Positions 1-11,800 of a stretch of 64,000 bases of DNA are shown piece by piece. Under the pieces are notes generated by a model, which was not told the origin of the DNA, searched no databases, and saw only the letters and a program-made list of their open reading frames with translations. The DNA comes from Lethocerus indicus (lineage: Eukaryota; Arthropoda; Insecta; Hemiptera; Belostomatidae), in contig JACDQD010000004.1 in NCBI GenBank assembly GCA_019843655.1, forward strand, positions 28,221,872 through 28,285,871, in the 5' to 3' direction. Made by a program: the position numbers and the translations under genes. Within the stretch, counting starts at the first letter, position 1. Every line of letters starts with the position of its first letter.

Positions 1-2667
1 GAGAGGCCTTCCGAATTGTTTCCTTTATTATTAAAATCTCTGAGACAAAAATGGGGATAGAATAATTCGATTCGTCGTCCTCGTGAACGCTGGAATGCTT
101 GTGTATGATCCATATCTTATTATAAGTGAGGACTCAAGTTTATACCTACCTTATTGATCGAAACGATTAATAACTTCACAGACACGCCGCATGAAATTTA
201 AACTAAGTGCCGTTTATTCGTTTGTCGATGTACACACGTACTGGGACGAGCCGAAGTGAGACTCAGTTAATTGCACGCGCACAATCTCTTTCAGAGGCTT
301 AACGCCAGCCAACTTGCTACAACTTTTGACAAATTAATACGTTCAGTACTTCCCTGATCGCGTTATCTGAGTTTCAAATCAGTCTGTAGTTTCAACCAGA
401 TGCGAATTCGAATTAGGAGCGCGTCGCGTTTTGTCTTATCTCTTATACACAATTTGCAAAGTTTCGTAGACGTTGTTGTTTCGAAATTAGGAGGGGGCGA
501 GACTCGAACCTTTAAAATTTAATCTGTTCCCGTCATATGCAGCTTCATACTGCAGTGGCTCACTGCAACGCTTTCACTTTACAATTCCAAAAGCACCGGT
601 TCAATTAGTTACTTCTTTTATTTAATGACGAATGTTTACTCAGGCATAGAGATTATCTAAACCTTAGATACAGTAGAACGATACATTTTTTAAACGTTAA
701 ATGAAACTCTAAGTGTTATTTTAGGAATGTTCAAGGGAATGTTATATGCAAGGTAAGAAGCATGATTGATATTGGACGCTGGGTATAAATTAAATAGTAA
801 AATTATATTAGTTATATAATACACCGAACGAAAAGTATCGAAGAAGGACATCATGAATGTATTTCATATCTTCATACGCATTAAAATATTGATTATATAT
901 TACTGCGAAAATAAATTGATTATTAACGAAGAGATATAAATTTGGTGTTTTAAAGAATTGGATTTCTCGTAACGGCCAATTTTTTTTGCCACTTGGGCAA
1001 CACCCGCCGTGTAGTAGAAAATTCATTTACTGTATGAAAACAGGGTTGAACAGTTTTAAGGGCCATAAAACCGTATCGGGTTATCAAAGCCGGGCTGGGT
1101 TCTGTCGGGGAGTGCTCTCCTACGGGATATATTTCCTCCCGGATCAGCTCTCAATTTATGGGCCCTCTACTCCAACTCCTCCGTCCGAACAAATTGGTAC
1201 CCGCCTCACCGATTTAATCTGAAACAACCCTCATCGGCAACGATTTGCCCGATTTTTATTTCACAATTTCAGACCAAGAGTATCTGATAAAATAGAGCAT
1301 TTCGAACTTGTCGTTGTCGCCACGGGTGAAAAGTTATAACAAATTCAAATCTATTTACCTTGCGGTAATGTGAGACGGGAAAACCTATCATTTGAAAGTG
1401 TTTTATCTTGTACCCACCCTATGATCAATTTTCAGTTTTCAGACAATTCTCTATAAACCGGTTATACTTCAAGTGTCACGCTTCAAATACAAATAATGGA
1501 TAAAACCCCATTGCTTCTGTTACCCTTCTTACAGTTCTTAAACGTGGACTTACACCAATGTTTTTTAAGCCCTGAGTTTTTTCACTCGCGTATTTCACAC
1601 GTACTATATTGTACAGTGCGCCACACAATTGAGACAAAGTCCTCCATTCGGCGGCCTTCTTAACAAGCCCCACATGGGGCACTTGGCCAGACATACCCCC
1701 GGGGACCAGCCTTTGAATATTAGGCACAAGTTTAGAATTGTGAGTCTTAGTACTGTATAGAGCAAATTGTAACTCGCCCTAGCCAATCGGTTAGTGGGGA
1801 ATTTAGTATCAAAACTGTAGGCCCGATTAATAAACATACAATTAAAAATTAAATGATAATACACCGGTTATATTATAATTATGTTGAATTACACAAAGGC
1901 TGGAACGTTTCTTGGAATTTTTAACGACCAATTTTCAACGAAAATGAATCTGCTTAAATAATCGGCTCTTCTTTATTTCCGCGCTGAAATCGGTCTCTAA
2001 ATCAACCAGATAATACCTTTTTTCTACTCTCAACCCACTCATAAATTAAACCCAAAAACTGTTTTGGAGTTTTTTTTCCCAAACCCGTTTGCCGACGGAT
2101 TGCTTCGTGTTAAAAAAAAATGCGCATTACTCGGATTTAATCTCGAATTTGCGGCAGAAAATGTATTATATGTATTGAACAGAAATTCAAAATATAAAAA
2201 TATTATTTTAACCCGCCAACCGCCTCATAAACCGATATTAAAACAATATTTCGGTTTCGGTTTCTTGTCACGGTCTGGAACGGTAACAGTGGTGACATGG
2301 TTCATCTGCACAGTTATATTACTACCATATTATTAGTGGCGTGCTACTGCTTAGGATTAAATTTCTCGAATTTCTCGAGGGCGCCTAATATAACACGTTA
2401 GATATATCTCACTTTGGCCGCGATGACTCGCGTTCTCGCAAGAGTATTGACTACCGGGCCCCTCCTTGCCGTCCTAGAGGCTCGTCGAGAAACGTAATCG
2501 CGACACCCATCTGGGTCGAGTGGAAGTAGGGGGATTTCGGAGCGGGGCCACTCCAGGGTATATTGGAAGCGCGCGAACGTGAGAGGACAATAAAGGTCCG
2601 GTTTTTAAAACAATATCTGTCGACAGTTTGATTAGGGCGGGCTCTCTTTCTCTCTCTGTGTGGGGGA

Positions 2668-2672
<5 letters not shown>
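1..2672. other. non-coding stretch, no gene recognised
   Basis: This is AT-rich sequence with only short open frames (90 codons or fewer) on both strands, none with a recognisable domain. It holds one weak tRNA-like box pair, listed separately at 556-608, and a B-box-like string on the opposite strand near 494-506. Short T and A runs occur around 2070-2120. I see no promoter, RNA gene or complete mobile element. Confidence 0.6.
556..608 (+). repeat. possible tRNA-derived SINE head or tRNA pseudogene
   Basis: An A-box-like string (TGGCTCACTGC, from 556) is followed 42 bases later by a B-box-like string (GGTTCAATTAG, 598-608). That is about the spacing of the internal RNA polymerase III promoter of a tRNA. 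No acceptor stem can be paired around it, the last bases of the B box depart from consensus, and no SINE tail is evident, so it is not an intact tRNA gene. A second B-box-like string reads on the minus strand at about 494-506. A chance match is quite possible. Confidence 0.2.

Positions 2673-2722
<50 letters not shown>
2673..2722. repeat. (AT)25 microsatellite
   Basis: This is an uninterrupted AT dinucleotide run of about 50 bp. It is self-complementary and could extrude as a cruciform. It is followed after about 190 bp by a second run of the same type. Confidence 0.97.
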
Positions 2723-2725
<3 letters not shown>

Positions 2726-2912
2726 GGTGAGAGGGCCCCGAATTGAGTGGCGGGGATTTGCTCCTTATTGCTCCCGCCTAGAATCCCTCCTCACAAATTG
2801 AGGACAGTCCCATCGCCTGTCACCGTTCACCCCAGCCCCAGGTGTACCCTCCCTATCCCTATCCAACCCCCTATACCCTGTCAAAATTGTCTTATTTCTA
2901 TCGCTTCCCACC

Positions 2913-2915
<3 letters not shown>

Positions 2916-2956
<41 letters not shown>
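2916..2956. repeat. (TA)20 microsatellite
   Basis: This uninterrupted TA run of about 41 bp is the second of a pair. The intervening 193 bp is C-rich (many CCC and CCT words) and carries no recognisable gene. Confidence 0.97.
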
Positions 2957-2958
<2 letters not shown>

Positions 2959-3213
2959 TTCCGATTTCCGTTCAACATTTGTTGAGTTTATTCAACAATA
3001 TTATTTATCTCAATTTCCTCCTCCGTGTTAGCCACACATTAATTTTTATCATTATTTGTATGGGGGGAAATAACGTCCGATTTCATTTCACTTTAATCTA
3101 TTCGGTCCTACGCTATTGAAGATTGACGCGGTCGATAGTGATGCTGGGCTATACTGTCCCGCTGAGCGCTACTAAAGTTGGCGAGAAGACAGAGAACCTC
3201 GTCTAGAGACAGG

Positions 3214-3218
<5 letters not shown>

Positions 3219-3244
<26 letters not shown>
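3219..3244. repeat. (AG)13 microsatellite
   Basis: A perfect AG run of 26 bp lies about 120 bp before the start of the tandem duplication at 3363. Confidence 0.95.
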
Positions 3245-3362
3245 CAAAGCACAATACATTTTGTCATCAATTCAGATTGGCCACTCGTTACATTATTGAG
3301 GTCAAAGAAAAACAATTTCATAACTGTTCCATATTTATACGGTTCTATCTGCACCTTTCCGA

Positions 3363-3783
3363 TATGAAATTTCAGGTTAAATATACAGTTAACCTAATTA
3401 CTACTACTGATTAATAATATAAATTATATTTATTTCTATAGGTAGAAGAATTAATATTAAGGATGCGTGTTTTTTTTAGTTAATTCTCTCAGCATTTTTA
3501 AAACTGTACGCCGAGTTAAAATTAAATGTTTTTTGTGTATATCAAAATACACGGCATATCAAGTCAAGTCTCCAATAACTCACTAATTATAATATCCAAT
3601 AATGGATTTACATAATTTTATTTAAATTAAAAACAAATTGAATATATTCCTTTGAATAATTTGTAGTTTCAACAGATTATGTTCAAGGAAATTTCTTAAG
3701 TAAAAAATGTGTTTTCGAGCAAATTTCTGTTAACAGGGATTTCAACATATATATGTGTGTACGATTTTAACGCAATCTTAGCG
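3363..3783 (+). repeat. tandem duplication, copy 1 (shorter copy)
   Basis: This 421-bp unit starts TATGAAATTTCAGG and ends at a TAGCG motif, where copy 2 begins immediately. Bases 3363-3490 match 3784-3912, and bases 3491-3783 match 4315-4610. The copies differ by a handful of substitutions and small indels, so the duplication is fairly recent. The unit is AT-rich, has no coding frame, and contains a small inverted repeat (AGGTTAA/TTAACCT) near its start. It lacks the 402 bp found inside copy 2. No terminal inverted repeats mark it as a transposon. Confidence 0.93.
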
Positions 3784-4610
3784 TATGAAATTTCAGGTTA
3801 AATATACAGTTAACCTAATTACTACTACTGATTAATAATATAAATTATATTTATTTCTATAGGTAGAAGAATTAAAATTAAGGATGCGTGTTTTTTTTTA
3901 GTTAATTCTCTCATCTGCGTGAAAGTTTTACTTCCAATAATACCTGGCGAATGGTTCTTCAGTTTATTCCTCTTCATTGTGGGCTCATTCGTGGCGTCGG
4001 CTTCTCGCAGAGAAACTTCGTTGGTTACTTTTCTACATTTCCGAGTAGACCACAAGTTGAGACATTCGCGTAGTTGGACTAACTTCGTGAGAAAACTCGC
4101 AGTGGGAAAATCTTAATCCAGTTGCGATAGTGGATTTCTGGGAAAATGCCTTTCCCGCGAATTGTTTCAGCACCGAATTACTCCTGCCATAATAATGGCG
4201 TTTCGGGATTCAGCGTTCTGATTGACACCCATCACAAGGTCCCTTCGGGCTCCTCCAGTGCCCTAAATCTTTCGTATTATCTGAAAAGACTTACGTTCTT
4301 ATTTTTACGCTACCAGCATTTTAAAAACTGTACGCCGAGTTAAAATTAAATGTTTTTTGTGTACATCAAAATACGCGGCATATCTAGTCAAGTCTCCAAT
4401 AACTCACTAATTATAATATCCAATAATGGATTTACATAATTTTATTTAAATTAAAAACAAATTGAATATATTCCGTTGAATAATTTGTAGTTTCAACAGA
4501 TTATGTTCAAGGAAATTTCTTGAGTAAAAATGTGTTTTCGAGCAAATTTCTGTTAACAGGGATTTCAACAGATATATGTATGTGTGTACGATTTTAACGC
4601 AATCGTAGCG
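3784..4610 (+). repeat. tandem duplication, copy 2, with 402-bp extra segment
   Basis: This second copy is split into a left part (3784-3912) and a right part (4315-4610) by an unrelated 402-bp segment at 3913-4314. The extra segment is visibly richer in GC than the flanking copy halves and has no convincing gene. Its ends show neither inverted repeats nor an obvious target-site duplication. An ancestral longer unit with a deletion in copy 1 therefore fits at least as well as an insertion into copy 2. Both halves of the repeat are collinear with copy 1. Confidence 0.92.
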
Positions 4611-7485
4611 GTAAATTCTACGCTTTTTAATGTTTAATGCGGAAGAATTTATTATCCAGGTGGTTTATATTTTATTTCCACCTCGCAGGGTAAAGTATGG
4701 GGGATGGCGTGTGTCGATAGAAGAAGTTGCGCCCTTTGAAACAGTGACAGGGGGAGTTGGGGCGACCTCGGAGTGGAATGGTGCCAATCACACGACCGAT
4801 TTCTTTTATTTTAAAAGTGGGAGGCCCTTTATCTCAAAGCCCGTTCAATCTCCGGTCCGGTCGTCCCTGTTTTTCCTTTGACCATCACCAATGGTCATTA
4901 TTCTCCCCGCCGAAATATATACTCTTCAGAACACAGACCGAATTCGTTCGAGGCCGGCTTGGAAAATCTCGTTTCCGAACTATTACGGCCGTTTCCCGGT
5001 GTTAAAGTTTAATCAAAGTGTTCATAAATATGCAAAGTGTCCGTTCTGAATTTTAACGAGCTGGAATTTTTCCGCGTTCCCGCTCTGCGCCCTCCAAATA
5101 ATCTTCATAATAAGTTTCGGATGGCCTAATAACTGTCTATTCGATGAAACATGAAATTACGCTCTTTCTCGACGCGTACTACATTCAGAAACACTCCCCT
5201 CGATTTACTAGACATTTTACTAGAAGTTTACGCTATTTTGGAACATACATTTGTGTGTGTATCAATGTTATCGATTGGTGGGAAGCCGGGTTCCCACTTG
5301 GGGGAACTAGTTAAGTGGCAGAGCGGCTTGAGATATGAATTTCATCGGAAAGACTCAACGGGGGGTTATAAAAAGAACGCCCTGTCATATATATTTACCG
5401 TTCCACAAAGTGAGCTTAATTAAACCCGCGGTATTGAGCCAGACACGTGTCTGTCACGGTTCAATAAAGAAAAGAACGCCCCAAAGGCAAGTGGAACAAT
5501 AATGCGTAAATTACTTGAATGTTGGATTCTAAAAAAGTTTTGAACTATATTTCAGCACTAAAAATTTACTCTACAGAACTTTTTAATCTACAGCAATCGT
5601 GCAGAGACGAAGATAACATCTAATAATCAGGGTTTGATGAAAACAATAATAATTTACCTAATACATTATTCAACTATTCGTTGATATTCAAAATTAGGAC
5701 TGATAATTTATAACGGGTGCTATTTGGTTCAAAGTGATTTCAGTTTTATCGATCGAAACCTGTAGAAATTTTTATTGCATTGTCAACTGAAATACTCAAG
5801 CGGGATCTGTTTTTTAATTTAAAGTATTTATTTCGGTTACGAATTACTAAATCATATTTAATAGATACCATTCCTCTTCCTATCTCCAATCGGAATGCAC
5901 GTTTCCACCCTTTGCTAACTAATAAATTGTTAATCACCCTATTCTCATACTCCGTTGCGATTTTTAGTGTAGATTTTATGAATTGGGATAATCTTTAAGT
6001 TCGTGTGATCACTTCGCGAAAGGTCGACGCCAGTAATGGCCGCTCTAATAGAGCGAGTGACGGCGGTGGGCGGTTTGAGAGGATAAAAACGGCATTTTCT
6101 TGGCAATTTATTTGCGACGGGAACGGTTTAGCGGCTTTGGAGCCGGGTTATGATGAGGCGGCGTTGCCTCATTGATCCGAGTGGCGCTCCCTCCGGCTGA
6201 ACCGCCCCCCACCCCCTCCATCCCCTAATTTGAATGTTACTTTAACCCCCGGTCTGCAGAAAAGTTAAATCAAACTTCCCTTTGGCCGCGCTCAGTGAAG
6301 TGGGCCAAGCCTGCGACTACGAAGGAGGTTCGAATTATCGATTGAAAAACACAAGCGTAGCGTGTAATCGCTCTGTCCGCAAGTTTAAGTCTGTAAAATT
6401 TTATTTAGCCTCTCAGATCCGCGAATGAATATGAAATAGGCTGGCATTTAATTATTCATAAAAACGGGAGAGGCATCTTTCTCGCTATTGAAGGTCTCTT
6501 CACGCCCCCGGGCCTAAATCTAAATAAGCGTTAATCGAATTTCTTATTATTTCTTCGAACAATATTCCAGCTTAAATTTTTGAAGGGGACAGCTTCATAC
6601 TGTTCGCACTAAAAGGTAGACACAAATCTGTAAGAATCATAGTTGAAAAAACGAGCGCCGAATATCGTTGAACGTCTCTCATCCTTCATTATCCTATTTT
6701 TCTTTATACTCGTGAGAGAGACTTCTTCATAATCCAGAAAAAACAACATAGAACATGATATAACGATGGATTAAAGACTGGAAAAAATGAAAAATCTCAC
6801 CGACTAATAAGCGCCGTAAAAATCTAACCGTAAATGGTTATTTTTACTTTCACCGGTCTGCAAACAATCGAAGTAAGAATTTTTTTCGAGAATGTAAATT
6901 TTGAAATAGCACACAAAACTGATAACAGACCAGAAAAAATACCCTGTCTCTCACCCCGAGATTAACACCAACATTGCGGCGTTCAGAGAAAACAATTTTC
7001 CAACAAACAAACTTTCCCCTCCATTTTCGAGGCCAAATTTTCCACCCGGTCGGAAACGGACAAAGTATTTTATATAAGAGAAATATGGGTGATGTTTAAT
7101 AACCGACAATATTAATCAAGAAAAAGTAAAATCACAACGCGAAAATCATTTTAACCCCGCAACCGTGGTATAAATTAAACCGAATAATGAAAACAGTTAA
7201 AAATTCATTTATAAAGCTCAACAACCACCATTATACCACCGCAGGAACTGTGCAATCTGGATACCCAATCGAACGCTGCAGGTAACTAGAAATTATTAAG
7301 GAAAGTTACAAGCGGATTATTTCTTTACATTCGAGATCAATAACATTATGCTCAGTTTGTAACAGGGTTCGCGCGCTTAGTTCGGGCCTGTACCTACTTG
7401 TAGCCTAAAAACCGTTTCGGTTAAGACGAGACACTAATAGCCTGTCTCCAACATAATATATCGGATATTAGCTCCGGATAGGAAT
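4611..7485. other. non-coding stretch, no gene recognised
   Basis: The stretch is mainly AT-rich, with a moderately GC-rich patch at about 4680-5100 and a stronger one at about 6000-6250. The second patch holds two neighbouring perfect hairpins: CGGCT/AGCCG at 6132-6145 (4-base loop) and ATGAGGC/GCCTCAT at 6153-6172 (6-base loop). Open frames reach at most 90 codons and none is recognisable. Confidence 0.6.
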
Positions 7486-7538
7486 CCTGGCCGTGTACAT
7501 CAGAAGCTCATTACCTTAAGCTTCCGGTACAGGGCAGG
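7486..7538. other. imperfect 53-nt hairpin, miRNA-precursor-like
   Basis: The 5' arm at 7486-7508 and the 3' arm at 7519-7538 pair in blocks: CCTG, CC, TGTAC, C and GAAGCT against AGCTTC, G, GTACA, GG and CAGG. About 18 base pairs form, with small bulges and a 10-base loop. Arm and loop lengths are within the range of animal miRNA precursors, but the total is short and neither arm matches an insect miRNA I know. Either strand could be transcribed. It could equally be an old foldback. Confidence 0.35.
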
Positions 7539-8791
7539 GATTGGGTGAGAGAATTGCTTCATCGCTAACTCTCTGTACTTAAAATTGTGATTGATTAATG
7601 CAGGGCATTTTACGAAAGATTTTGAGCTTTCCGCCAGTCGGTTGGGCAATGGCGGAGGATAATTAATTAATAACAGGTTGGACGAGAGACAATTGTGTCA
7701 ATTACTACCTTCAGGGATTGTGTAAAAGCAGCTGTTATCATTATGTTTATCTCCTTACATTATTTAGTGTCCGGTGCATACTAAAAAGGAATAAAATATA
7801 TGAAACTTTGGTATAATACGTTAATTCGATTGAAGAACCAAATATAATCAAATAGATTATTGAATGATAAACTACTCCGAAAGAGGATAATTTCACACAT
7901 ATTTCAAAATAATTATATATTTTATTTCAATAATTAAAATAAAGTAGTCATTCCAGGATTATTGTGAGACATAATTACTGAAATAATCATAAGAAATACT
8001 AATTAAATTCTTTAATTAAAATTGTTTATTTTTACATCCTGTAGGAGACTTCAAATGATAAAAATGAAACGGAAGGAGACATATTGAAAAAAATATAATA
8101 AAGTTGGTATTAAAGGAGAAAATAATTTAATCCGATTAATTTATATAAGCTGAATTGTGTTAAATGAGAGTGCACTAAAACCAGTTTAAACAAAATACAC
8201 CATTATCTAAGGGGAGTGCAGTGTACGCGGCAACAACGGCTTTTTAAAACAAAATGCCTAATCAGAACGGATCATGTTCTAAATTCGTAAGACCGGGAAA
8301 CCGGCGCGGACGCACACTCACAAAATACAGCCCAAAAACCCTTTCACCTACTTCCCTATGCATTAGGGTGTTGTAGGTATAAACCTAAATGGTCTGCCCC
8401 TCCAACCGAGCCGGCTGTAAGGAAAGCAATTATTTTAATGCACCACTTCCACCGTACAACATTTTGTTCGACCGGGTGTCGCATCTCTCTTGAATTTCGT
8501 GTCAAAAACTAAAAACCAGACAATCTCGCGTTTCCCGAATATAAATTTTCATCCTGATGTTTTTTTTAAATTAAAAGATATTAATTAAAAAGCATTGTCT
8601 GTTTCCAATTACAAGTGCAAATGAAACGGTAATTTTTATCGACGAATATTTATGACGTGGGTCCACGTCCCGAGTTCACATAATTGGTACCCTAAATGCA
8701 GAACTATTAGACATCTACATCAGGTCTTATTCTAATGGAATACTGAAAAGAAAGTGTGAACAATAATTAAATGAAAGGTAAGAAATAATAT
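7539..8791. other. non-coding stretch, nothing seen
   Basis: The stretch is strongly AT-rich from about 7780 to 8180, with no open frame worth noting. I see no repeat or regulatory signal in it. Confidence 0.6.
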
Positions 8792-8854
8792 ACGGCGTTT
8801 GAAATGCCCTGTAGCAATACAGGAGTGTATTGCTGTTCTAGTATCAAGCGCCGT
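8792..8854. other. 63-nt two-stem hairpin
   Basis: The outer stem pairs 8792-8802 (ACGGCGTTTGA) with 8844-8854 (TCAAGCGCCGT): 11 pairs, one of which is a mismatch or G-U wobble depending on the strand. The inner stem pairs 8813-8821 (AGCAATACA) with 8826-8834 (TGTATTGCT), nine perfect pairs around a GGAG loop. The segments between the stems (10 and 9 bases) form a large internal loop. Symmetry of the arms makes chance unlikely. It could be a structured RNA element or a degenerate foldback. The internal loop is large for a miRNA precursor. Confidence 0.4.
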
Positions 8855-11800
8855 GCTGTTTGACTAATCTGCTGGTTAATGGTCGGAGAATGTTTTTTAG
8901 CGTTAGGTTCATCACTTTCCGCCCGTAGAAATATTTCTTATTATATTATATATTATATTCTTATAAGAATATATGTTAATATGATCTTTTTGTATATAAT
9001 AGGCGAGAACGGACGCAATGAGGTAATCGAGGGCACATAATGAATTTTGAATGAATAAATTGTAGGCGCTAGAGCCAACTTAAATTGTTGGTAGTTAAGT
9101 GCATGATTCATCCATCGATGTTCACATTCCTGTAGACCTCGATTTAAATTCAAGGACACAATTACCGAATTTAGACATTGTTCAGCGAATGTATTTGTTT
9201 CGTTCTGTCAGCGTTAAGCCGAAGTTTTATTTATTTGCTCACTTCAATTTAGTTACATGTGTACTTGGCCCAATGCCAGTTGGAATGTCTTTATTCGAAG
9301 TAACACTAACGCTAAACAGAAATCAACAAGCTATCAGGGGCGATAAGTGCCAAGAACGCTCGAAAAGCAAGAGAGACAGGCCGTGATGATATCGAGTTGG
9401 AATTCACCGGAGGAGAAATGATTCTATCGCCGTCCACATAAAATTTCCCGGCCACTTATAGAATTAAACCAGCGTAAAACGAAGGGCAAATCTTTCACAA
9501 TTATCATAAGGAATGGTGAAAAAGCGGGAGCCAGGAGTTGTTAGCGGGCTCGAGGGTTTATGCCGGCAATAAGAAGGGTTACTTAAGGAAAGTTTATTTG
9601 CCCAAGTTCAAAAGTGGGTCGGGGGGCGGTCTCTCGGCTGTTTGCGGAGTCACCCCTTACAGGGGTTACACTCGCGGCGGTTCGCGCTTTAACAAACTGA
9701 ACACTGCAAGTATTAACAAACCGCTTAGCCAACAAATATGTTCCGCAAGGCACCGACCTACCTACCTACCCTCCCCCGCCGCCCACGCTTTACGAATCAG
9801 CCTTGCCTCCTTCTTATTTGAACAACTTGGCTTCGCAAGCCGAGGGCCTCTTTCTTTCATGCTAACGATTATCCTTTTCTAACTTTAAAACCGCGGAAAT
9901 AAGCGACCGGGAAAAATACCCGGTAATCGTGAAAACATAACCACTATACCTACGAGTTACTAAATACGCGTTATCTAAAACGCAGTACGTAAAATAGCGA
10001 AATTAATAATACTATGAAGTTGTTCTGGACAGTAATCTGGTCGGGAAGTAACGTTAATATTGTTATAAGCAATTATATATTTTCGGTTATAATGTTTAAT
10101 ACGCGCATACATTTTAATATAAACGTTCAGATATATAATTCTGAAAAAATCAACAGAGACGAACTCGAATATGTAATGATAAAAATACTGAGATCGTAAG
10201 CAGATTTAACGTGCGGCGAATTAAAAGAAACAAATATTAAAACTTAATTTATTCTTATGTACGTCTCGTGAATACAAAAATAGAACGTTTTGTTCTTTTA
10301 ATTGGGAATAAATATAACAAGTTTCGTGCTCCCTCGCTTATCTGAAATGGCTGCGGGTTAGTAAAATCTGAGTAAGCATTTTTGCGCTCCGGCGAAATTC
10401 TATTTTGAACGTCTTTCGGTCCGATATCGCTGTTTAGTTGGGAAACTTTATTCTGACGTTCTACGAAGCAACAGAAGCATCGATTTTCAATCGATAATTA
10501 TTTATTTAAATATTTGAATCATGTATGTTTAATTGGTGGATTTTTGTACAAAAATTATACGTATATATTGAAAAAGAAAATACCAAGCGAATTATTGTGA
10601 TGAATCTATAAGAATGAAAATAAGTACTCAATAATTCTATACAAGTTTGTTGTATAGATGTCCTTACGTAATTCTGATGAGATGAATTTCGAATAAAGTT
10701 CGAAGTTAGTTTTGGACATAAACCTAGTTCAAAATTCCTGTAACTGGTTTGCTGGCATCTCGGTTCGCCCTTAAATATTGTCGTCAGGTGGATGGCCCAG
10801 TCATTTCCGTCCGAATGAAAATGTCCCCCGCAACCGTATTATTCGGATGTAACCGGCGTACGAAAGCCCCGTATTTAATTCCAGAGTTGTATTAAAGTTG
10901 GCATAGACTTAGTTCGAGGAAATATATTCTAACTTTTGCGGAGCCGGTTCCCCCCTCCAGCCAGGTTGATTAGATTTTCCAGACGGGAAGATTCAGCGTA
11001 GAGGGGCTGGGGGCTTCAAAGCTTTTCGAGGTAGGGTCGAGCGGGTCGAACAGGGAATGAATGAAACCGGGGCGAAATTTACCAACGTGGGCGTCCCGTC
11101 GCCAAACCGTCCGACGCGGGCCATTCAGCCACGAAATATCCAACATACCTTCAGATTTAATAGGCTTGAGAAAAGCTTATTTCAATTTTTCCATTCTGTG
11201 ATCTTATTAGCTGGATGATAATTCCGGCCTTTCTTCTAGATCGCTGAGGACCAAAGAAGAGAGAGGGGTGGGAATATGGTAAAAGGTGTTGAGTTCCAAA
11301 ACCGCCCATAATATTTTTTTATATATCCATAATACATTTTTTATATTGAGGTTTACATTTTAGAAAATTTGAGTTCTGTAACTTGCCCGTTTGAGGCCAA
11401 ACCTTGAAATTAATATTTACAAATTAAATGTACTTCAATACTTTAACACTGTAAGTACTACCAGAATGTTACCGGGTATATTGAGAAATAGAAGTTGTTC
11501 GTAAATATTTTTATCGAATATTTACCAATTTAAGAGCAAGAAGGGCGAGAAATAATTTAATTCCGGGTATCGATGTATGCAGGGGGAAAATTCATGTTCG
11601 CAGTTGGCAAATTCGATTCGATTAAATAGTAGTCGGTAAAACCTATCCAATTGATAAGGAAAACTAGTTACGGATCCGCTTAGAATCAGCCAGAGAGAAA
11701 ATACTAGTGCGCCAGGATATTTTAGAATTCCATTTCCACTCGAATGGAGAATAAGCGGAGGGTGCACGGCCCCAGCTTTATAGAAGGAAGATATCCCCAG

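Noticed and set aside
10660..10700. CTGATGAG followed by CGAA, recalling a hammerhead ribozyme core.
   Set aside because: Stem II cannot form between the two motifs and the GAAAC core is incomplete.
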